DNA of 64,000 bases from JABDQW01 sp942492025 (GTDB lineage Bacteria > Pseudomonadota > Gammaproteobacteria > SZUA-229): positions 186,001 to 250,000 of the forward strand of contig CALODJ010000004.1 of NCBI GenBank assembly GCA_942492025.1. The letters are read 5' to 3'. A program made the translations under genes and the position numbers. Shown one piece after another: positions 58,806-64,000 of the stretch (the first letter of the stretch is position 1; each line of letters begins with the position of its first letter). Below the pieces are notes generated by a model. The model did no database searches, was not told where the DNA came from, and worked only from the letters and a program-made list of their open reading frames with translations.

Positions 58806-60598
58806 AGACGATGCCAACACGCAACCGCCATAGTAAGAACGGCAAGGTCGTGATGCCCTGGCGTCGTATCTCCGTGCTGGTTGTTTTTTTCTGTGTGGTG
58901 GCTGCGCTTGCCGGGCGTGCGCTGGATATGCAGGTGCTGCACAGTGCATTTTTCGAACAGCAGGGCGAGGCCCGACAGCTGCGCCATGTGGTGATTCCAG
59001 CAAATCGAGGCGACATCGTTGATCGAAATGGCGAGCCGTTAGCCATTAGCACACCCGTCAAGAGTATCTGGCTCAATCCCCAGGAATTTTCCGCTAAACC
59101 AGGCAGTGTTGAACAGCTGGCCAAATTGCTTGTGATCGACCCTTCCAGGTTAGAGAAAAAAATCAGCGCTTATAAGGATCGCGAGTTCATGTACCTGAGA
59201 CGTCATGTGTCACCGGAACTGGCAAACAGGGTGGTGGGCCTGAATATTACCGGTTTGGCACTAGAAGATGAATACCGCCGATACTATCCCGCCGGCGAAG
59301 TTGCCGCGCATGTGATTGGTTTTGTCGATATTGATGATAACGGTCAGGAGGGAATCGAACTTGCATTTGATGATTGGCTCAAAGGCGAGCCGGGCCTCAA
59401 ACAGGTGATTCGAGACCGTTTCGGACGCGCAGTTGATGACGTAGAGCGTATCAGCTCATCAGAGCCAGGCAAACCAATACGTCTCAGTCTGGACAAGCGT
59501 TTGCAATATCTGACCTACCGGACACTGAAGGCTGCTGTGTTGAAACATAATGCGGTTGCCGGTTCTGCTGTTGTTCTCGATGTTGACACGGGTGAGGTTC
59601 TGGCGATAGCCAATCAGCCATCATTCAATGTTAATGACAGGCGCCAGTTGCGCCCGGACTCGATGCGTAATCGCGCTGTGATAGATGTTTATGAGCCGGG
59701 TTCAACGATGAAGCCGTTAACCGTGGCAGCCGCGCTCGAGAGTGGACGCTGGCGGGATTTTTACAAGGTGGAGACGGGACCCGGATACATGCAGGTTATG
59801 GGCAACACGATTCGTGATACGCATAACTATGGTGATCTCGATGTCGCTGGTGTCATTATGAAATCAAGCAATGTTGGAATCAGCAAAATAGCCCTGGCAC
59901 TGGATGCGGAACAGCAATGGGGTATGTATCAGAAACTCGGATTGGGAACAGATACCGGCAGTGGATTCCCGGGGGAAGCCAGCGGTCGTCTGTCGGATAA
60001 TGCGCTAAGCAATGAGTTTGAGCGTGCAACACTCGCTTTCGGCTATGGTGTATCGGTTACCTCGTTACAACTGGCGCGAGCCTATGCTGTTATTGCGGCT
60101 GATGGCTACCTGAGGCCGGTGAGTTTATTGCGCCAGCCCCAGCCGCCGAAAGGCGAACGGATTATGTCAGCAGAGACCGCGGCAGCCGTACGCAGGATGA
60201 TGCAGCAGGTCGTCAGCTTAAAAGGTACAGGCAAGCGGGCGAAAGTGGCAAATTACAGTGTTGCCGGAAAAACCGGAACGGTGCACAAATTTACTGCCGG
60301 TGGTTATGCGGAAGACCGTTATCTGTCGCTTTTTGCTGGCATGGTGCCTGCCGAGGATCCCAGACTGGTCATGGTGGTGGTGATTGACGAGCCACGCAAT
60401 GGCGAGTATTTCGGTGGCGAAGTCTCTGCTCCGGTATTCAGCAAGGTCATGGCTGGTGCTATGCGCTTGCTCGATGTGCCGCCTGACAGTGTCGAAGCGG
60501 GACGTCTGGTGTTTGACAGGCATGATCAGGGCTCAGAACGCAAGGATTCAACCCTTTCGCAACAGCGACTGCAGGCATCGACAGGGGAAAACACATGA
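58802..60598 (+). CDS. ftsI: Septal peptidoglycan transpeptidase (PBP3)
   Basis: FtsI cross-links septal peptidoglycan. The 598-residue protein has a short cytoplasmic N-terminus, a membrane helix (about residues 21-40), the pedestal domain with RGDIVDRNGEPLA, and the transpeptidase domain. Catalytic Ser301 lies in YEPGSTMKP, with SSN in MKSSNVGISK and KTGT at 490-493. Each fits class B PBPs. The C-terminus extends beyond the catalytic domain into a short charged tail. It overlaps murE by 4 bp. Confidence 0.97.
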   Translation: MKTMPTRNRHSKNGKVVMPWRRISVLVVFFCVVAALAGRALDMQVLHSAFFEQQGEARQLRHVVIPANRGDIVDRNGEPLAISTPVKSIWLNPQEFSAKPGSVEQLAKLLVIDPSRLEKKISAYKDREFMYLRRHVSPELANRVVGLNITGLALEDEYRRYYPAGEVAAHVIGFVDIDDNGQEGIELAFDDWLKGEPGLKQVIRDRFGRAVDDVERISSSEPGKPIRLSLDKRLQYLTYRTLKAAVLKHNAVAGSAVVLDVDTGEVLAIANQPSFNVNDRRQLRPDSMRNRAVIDVYEPGSTMKPLTVAAALESGRWRDFYKVETGPGYMQVMGNTIRDTHNYGDLDVAGVIMKSSNVGISKIALALDAEQQWGMYQKLGLGTDTGSGFPGEASGRLSDNALSNEFERATLAFGYGVSVTSLQLARAYAVIAADGYLRPVSLLRQPQPPKGERIMSAETAAAVRRMMQQVVSLKGTGKRAKVANYSVAGKTGTVHKFTAGGYAEDRYLSLFAGMVPAEDPRLVMVVVIDEPRNGEYFGGEVSAPVFSKVMAGAMRLLDVPPDSVEAGRLVFDRHDQGSERKDSTLSQQRLQASTGENT

Positions 60599-62151
60599 TG
60601 CCGGCGATACACCAACCATGCGGTACGACATTGCATGACTTGCTGCATGGGCTGCTTGATGCCAGCTCGCTCTCAGCAGTGGCCGGTGTTGTTGTTGATG
60701 GCATAGCGCAAGACAGTCGAGAGGTAGGTGCTAACTATCTGTTTATCGCTGTTGGCGGTACAACATCACATGGCTTGCATTATGTTGAACAGGCAATTGC
60801 TGCAGGTGCGCGTGTTGTGCTGTGCGATGATGCGGTTGATGGTTGCAAGATGATGCTCGGCAGTGTTGCTGACAAGGTCTTATGTGTGCAACTGAAGGGT
60901 CTGCAGCAGAACATCGGTAAGATAGCCTCTCGTTTTTTCCATCACCCTTCGCACGATCTCAACCTCATCGGCGTTACCGGCACTGATGGTAAGACGTCGG
61001 TCAGTCACTATATAGCCCAGTGTCTGAATTCAAGCGCATCGCCCTGTGGTGTACTGGGTACACTGGGTAACGGGCTCTTGGATGATCTGCGGCCAACCGG
61101 GCTGACGACAGCCAGTGCTGTTGAGCTGCAAAGCAGTCTGGCGGAGCTGGTCACTGAAGGCGCCAAAGCTGCTGCTATCGAGGTTTCATCCCATGGTCTT
61201 GATCAGGGACGGGCCAACGGTATCGAGTTTGATACGGCCGTGTTCACCAACTTGTCACAGGACCATCTTGATTATCATGGCAGCATGGATGCCTATTTCG
61301 AAGCCAAATCAAAACTGTTTGCAACGGAAGGACTCAAGTCTGCGGTGATCAATCTTGATGATGCCTTCGGTTGCAGGCTTGCGCAGAGATACCGCTATGA
61401 GTTAGCGGTGCTCGGTTACAGTATCTCATCCGATGTCGACAAGCTTGTTTCCTGCACAGAGCACTACCTGCATGCAAAAAGCATAAAGCCAACGAGGCAT
61501 GGATTCGATATTCGTGTGGCCACTGCGGAAGGTGAAGGGGATTTTACACTGAATTTGCTCGGAGATTTCAATATCTCGAACGCGTTGGCTGCTCTTGCCA
61601 CCCTGTTGCTGAACAATATCGCTTTACAGGAGGCGCTCACTCGTTTGGAGGCGATCAGGCCAGTCCCCGGGCGCATGGAGTTGATCGAGACCAAAAACAG
61701 GCCGACAGTGATCGTTGACTATGCACACACACCACAGGGGGTGGCTGCTGCCTGCAAGGCGGCGAAACAGCATTTTAACGGCCAGCTCTGGTGTGTGTTT
61801 GGATGTGGTGGGGATCGTGATCGCGACAAGCGGCCGCTCATGGCAATGGCCGCAGAAAAATATGCAGACCGCGTTATTGTGACCAGTGATAATCCGCGAT
61901 ATGAAGATCCACAGACGATCATCCAGCAGATAGTCGCCGGGTTTGCGCATCCTGAGGCGGTTGCTTGTTACATCGATCGCCGTGACGCGATGTTGCATGC
62001 AATCACCCAGGCCGCAACAGAGGATGTGGTGCTGATTGTGGGCAAAGGCCACGAATCTGTCCAGATAATTGCTGACGAGCGTGTTGATTTTGATGACCGT
62101 GTCGTTGCCCGTGAGCTACTTGAAAATGGCGCTGTCGGAGTCGGCATATGA
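60595..62151 (+). CDS. murE: UDP-MurNAc-L-Ala-D-Glu:meso-diaminopimelate ligase
   Basis: MurE adds the third residue of the peptidoglycan stem peptide. The 518-residue Mur ligase has QDSREVGANYLFIAVGG, the ATP loop GVTGTDGKTS, EVSSHGLDQGRANGIEFDTA, PVPGRMELIETKNRPTVIVD followed by YAHTP, and VTSDNPRYEDP. The DNPR motif selects meso-diaminopimelate rather than lysine. It overlaps its neighbours by 4 bp. Confidence 0.97.
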   Translation: MMPAIHQPCGTTLHDLLHGLLDASSLSAVAGVVVDGIAQDSREVGANYLFIAVGGTTSHGLHYVEQAIAAGARVVLCDDAVDGCKMMLGSVADKVLCVQLKGLQQNIGKIASRFFHHPSHDLNLIGVTGTDGKTSVSHYIAQCLNSSASPCGVLGTLGNGLLDDLRPTGLTTASAVELQSSLAELVTEGAKAAAIEVSSHGLDQGRANGIEFDTAVFTNLSQDHLDYHGSMDAYFEAKSKLFATEGLKSAVINLDDAFGCRLAQRYRYELAVLGYSISSDVDKLVSCTEHYLHAKSIKPTRHGFDIRVATAEGEGDFTLNLLGDFNISNALAALATLLLNNIALQEALTRLEAIRPVPGRMELIETKNRPTVIVDYAHTPQGVAAACKAAKQHFNGQLWCVFGCGGDRDRDKRPLMAMAAEKYADRVIVTSDNPRYEDPQTIIQQIVAGFAHPEAVACYIDRRDAMLHAITQAATEDVVLIVGKGHESVQIIADERVDFDDRVVARELLENGAVGVGI

Positions 62152-63527
62152 TGCTGTTGTCACAGGCAGCCAAGGTGCTCAATGGAGAACTGATCGGCAA
62201 AAATGCACAGTTCACGGCGGTATCCAAGGATACGCGTGATCTTACCGCTGGCTCGCTTTATGTTGCGCTAAAGGGTGCGCGCCTGGATGGTCATGATTTT
62301 GTTGGGCAGGCCGGGGCTAAAGGCGCGATAGCAGCGCTGGTGAGTAAGCGGCAACCCGCTGCTTTGCCGCAGATAGTTGTCAATGACACCAGGCTGGCGT
62401 TGGGCGAGCTTGCAGCCTTCTGGCGGCTGCAGTTTAAGACCCGGCTCGTCGGTATTACTGGCAGTAACGGTAAAACAACCGTCAAGGAGATGACACGTAG
62501 CATTCTGGAGCAGTCGGCAGGCGTTGACAAGGTGCTGTCAACGATGGGGAATCTGAATAATGATATCGGCATGCCGATGACATTATTGAGTCTGCGTGAT
62601 CAACATGAATTTGCGGTGATTGAAATGGGTGCTAATCATCCCGGCGAGATTGACTACCTGACGCGTATTGCGCAACCGCACGTTGCCGTGATCACCAATG
62701 CGGGTCCTGCTCATCTCGAAGGCTTTGGGTCCATCGACAAGGTAGCCAGCTCCAAGGCTGAAATATATTCTGGAATTATCGCGGGCGGTACAGCTGTTAT
62801 CAATGCTGATGATGCCTATGCGGACTACTGGAAGGATATTTGTAGTCATTTGGGCGAAAACAGAAGCGTGCTCACTTTCTCGATGCGGGATGAAGCTGCT
62901 GATGTGTATGCGGCTGTAACAGAGGTTAACAAAGCCACACGAATAAGCCTAAGGACACCACTGGGTAATGGTACGCTCGAGCTGGCGGTTCCAGGAATGC
63001 ATAATGTCATGAATGCGCTTGCCGCGACAGCGGTCACGATTGCGCTGGACATTGCTCTAGACGATATCATCCAGGGCTTGGGTGAATTCGGTGGCGTGTC
63101 GGGAAGGTTAACCACCTCATATACTTCATCCGGGGCACGCATAATAAATGATACCTACAACGCGAACCCGCTATCGCTGAAGGCTGCGATGAGTGTTCTG
63201 GCCGCCACTGCCGCTGATACCTGGCTGGTTCTGGGCGACATGGCCGAGCTCGGCGACGAGAAGGAAGAGCTGCATCGCAAGGCTGGCGAACAGGCGCGTG
63301 ATCTCGGTGTGAAACATTTACTTGCAACAGGCAATCTGGCCCGCTTTGCGGTGGAGGCGTTCGGCCAGGGTGCACACTTTTTTGCAGATCGTGAGCAGCT
63401 GGTCCACAGGCTTGCACAGGGTATATCCGAAGATTCGGTTGTGCTGGTAAAAGGCTCTCGCAGCATGGCGATGGAGCAGATTGTCAATGCGTTGCTCGAC
63501 CAGCCCAGGGAAAAGAGGATCAGCTGA
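62148..63527 (+). CDS. murF: UDP-MurNAc-tripeptide:D-Ala-D-Ala ligase
   Basis: MurF adds D-Ala-D-Ala to complete the pentapeptide. The 459-residue Mur ligase has SKDTRDLTAGSLYVALKGAR, the ATP loop GITGSNGKTTVKEM, NLNNDIGMPMTLL, EMGANHPGEIDYLTRIAQP, INDTYNANPLSLKAA and LGDMAELGDEKEELH. It overlaps mraY by 1 bp. Confidence 0.97.
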   Translation: MMLLSQAAKVLNGELIGKNAQFTAVSKDTRDLTAGSLYVALKGARLDGHDFVGQAGAKGAIAALVSKRQPAALPQIVVNDTRLALGELAAFWRLQFKTRLVGITGSNGKTTVKEMTRSILEQSAGVDKVLSTMGNLNNDIGMPMTLLSLRDQHEFAVIEMGANHPGEIDYLTRIAQPHVAVITNAGPAHLEGFGSIDKVASSKAEIYSGIIAGGTAVINADDAYADYWKDICSHLGENRSVLTFSMRDEAADVYAAVTEVNKATRISLRTPLGNGTLELAVPGMHNVMNALAATAVTIALDIALDDIIQGLGEFGGVSGRLTTSYTSSGARIINDTYNANPLSLKAAMSVLAATAADTWLVLGDMAELGDEKEELHRKAGEQARDLGVKHLLATGNLARFAVEAFGQGAHFFADREQLVHRLAQGISEDSVVLVKGSRSMAMEQIVNALLDQPREKRIS

Positions 63528-64000
63528 TGCTGCTCTATATAACCGAATTCCTCGAGCAGTTTCACACTGGCTTTAATGTGTTTCAGTATCTGACCTTGCG
63601 CGCGATTTTGGGAACGATAACAGCGCTGGTGTTGTCATTGATCATCGGACCTTCGATGATACGCAAGCTGACCAGTTACAAAATAGGTCAGCAGATACGG
63701 GATGACGGCCCGCAGTCGCATTTATCCAAAGCGGGTACGCCGACCATGGGCGGTTCGCTGATCTTGATCTCAATCGCTATCAGTACCTTGTTGTGGAGCG
63801 ACCTGAGTAATCATCAGGTTTGGGTTGTGTTGATCGTTACCCTGCTGTTTGGATTGATTGGCGGTGTCGACGACTACAGAAAGCTGATCTACGGAAATTC
63901 GAAAGGCTTGTCGGCAAAAGTCAAATATTCCTGGCAAACCGTATTTGGACTGGGTGCGGCGATTGTAATCTATCACCTGGCGGAAACGCCAATAGAAACA
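63527..64000 (+). CDS. mraY: Phospho-MurNAc-pentapeptide transferase, 3'-truncated by window edge
   Basis: MraY attaches phospho-MurNAc-pentapeptide to undecaprenyl phosphate to make lipid I. The first 158 residues are visible and remain open at the edge. Seen are the N-terminal helix, RDDGPQSHLSKAGTPTMGGS (the MraY signature), and the Asp pair GGVDDYRKL. It starts at ATG 63527, sharing one base with the murF stop. Confidence 0.96.
   Translation, partial: MLLYITEFLEQFHTGFNVFQYLTLRAILGTITALVLSLIIGPSMIRKLTSYKIGQQIRDDGPQSHLSKAGTPTMGGSLILISIAISTLLWSDLSNHQVWVVLIVTLLFGLIGGVDDYRKLIYGNSKGLSAKVKYSWQTVFGLGAAIVIYHLAETPIET

Noticed and set aside
1..64000. CRISPR array, prophage, complete insertion sequence or rRNA operon
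   Set aside because: I saw no regularly spaced direct repeats, no integrase, capsid or transposase gene, and no rRNA sequence in the window.

Overview
The window reads as one contiguous piece of a gammaproteobacterial chromosome. The evidence is gene order: divergent rhlB / trxA-rho, the prmA-DUF3426-dusB-fis-purH-purD run, and rnpB followed by mraZ-rsmH-ftsL-ftsI-murE-murF-mraY. MurE carries the DNPR motif of meso-diaminopimelate enzymes, and there are many outer-membrane proteins, so the cell is Gram-negative. A PEP-CTERM/VPLPA-type tail suggests an environmental, exopolysaccharide-forming lineage. I cannot name a species.

Layout. 1-7 kb: an LssY_C-type domain protein cut by the window edge, a porin remnant, then a minus-strand group with two tandem DUF1254/DUF1214 proteins and two outer-membrane proteins (OprB-like porin, neuromedin-U-like transporter). 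7-16 kb: a SulP anion transporter, a RelE-like/NadS-like toxin-antitoxin pair between direct repeats, a 3' fragment of tRNA-Met, an ArsR-rhodanese regulator divergent from a sterol-desaturase-family protein, and a large DUF1631 protein. 16-27 kb: a DJ-1/PfpI protein, then a type I secretion locus with two different ABC ATPases and an HlyD adaptor. These are divergent from a 1611-residue RTX protein with VCBS-like repeats and two near-identical LamG domains. 27-34 kb: DUF3999/DUF2339 membrane proteins, a PEP-CTERM protein, a MITE-like element and a small acidic protein under a possible sigma-54 promoter. 33.7-43.5 kb: a copper/silver efflux set (Cys/His-rich leader protein, TolC-like, CusB-CusF fusion, CusA). 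It faces a minus-strand operon of lipoprotein, outer-membrane barrel and thioredoxin-like lipoprotein. 43.8-64 kb: housekeeping genes (purEK, rhlB, trxA, rho, purDH, fis, dusB, prmA, a TPR protein, rnpB, and the mra cell-wall/division cluster running off the right edge).

The most unusual locus is the type I secretion system. The degenerate motifs of its two ABC subunits are complementary, which predicts an asymmetric heterodimer with one canonical and one degenerate ATP site. The RTX protein next door is the obvious cargo. The copper locus is well supported by conserved metal ligands: three Met residues in CusA and His/Trp/Met/Met in the CusF-like tail. It also has a promoter with the 19-bp spacer typical of MerR-family control. 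Several short inverted-repeat families are scattered between genes, one of them (TAGCCCGCATTTCTCACC ends) in three clear copies.
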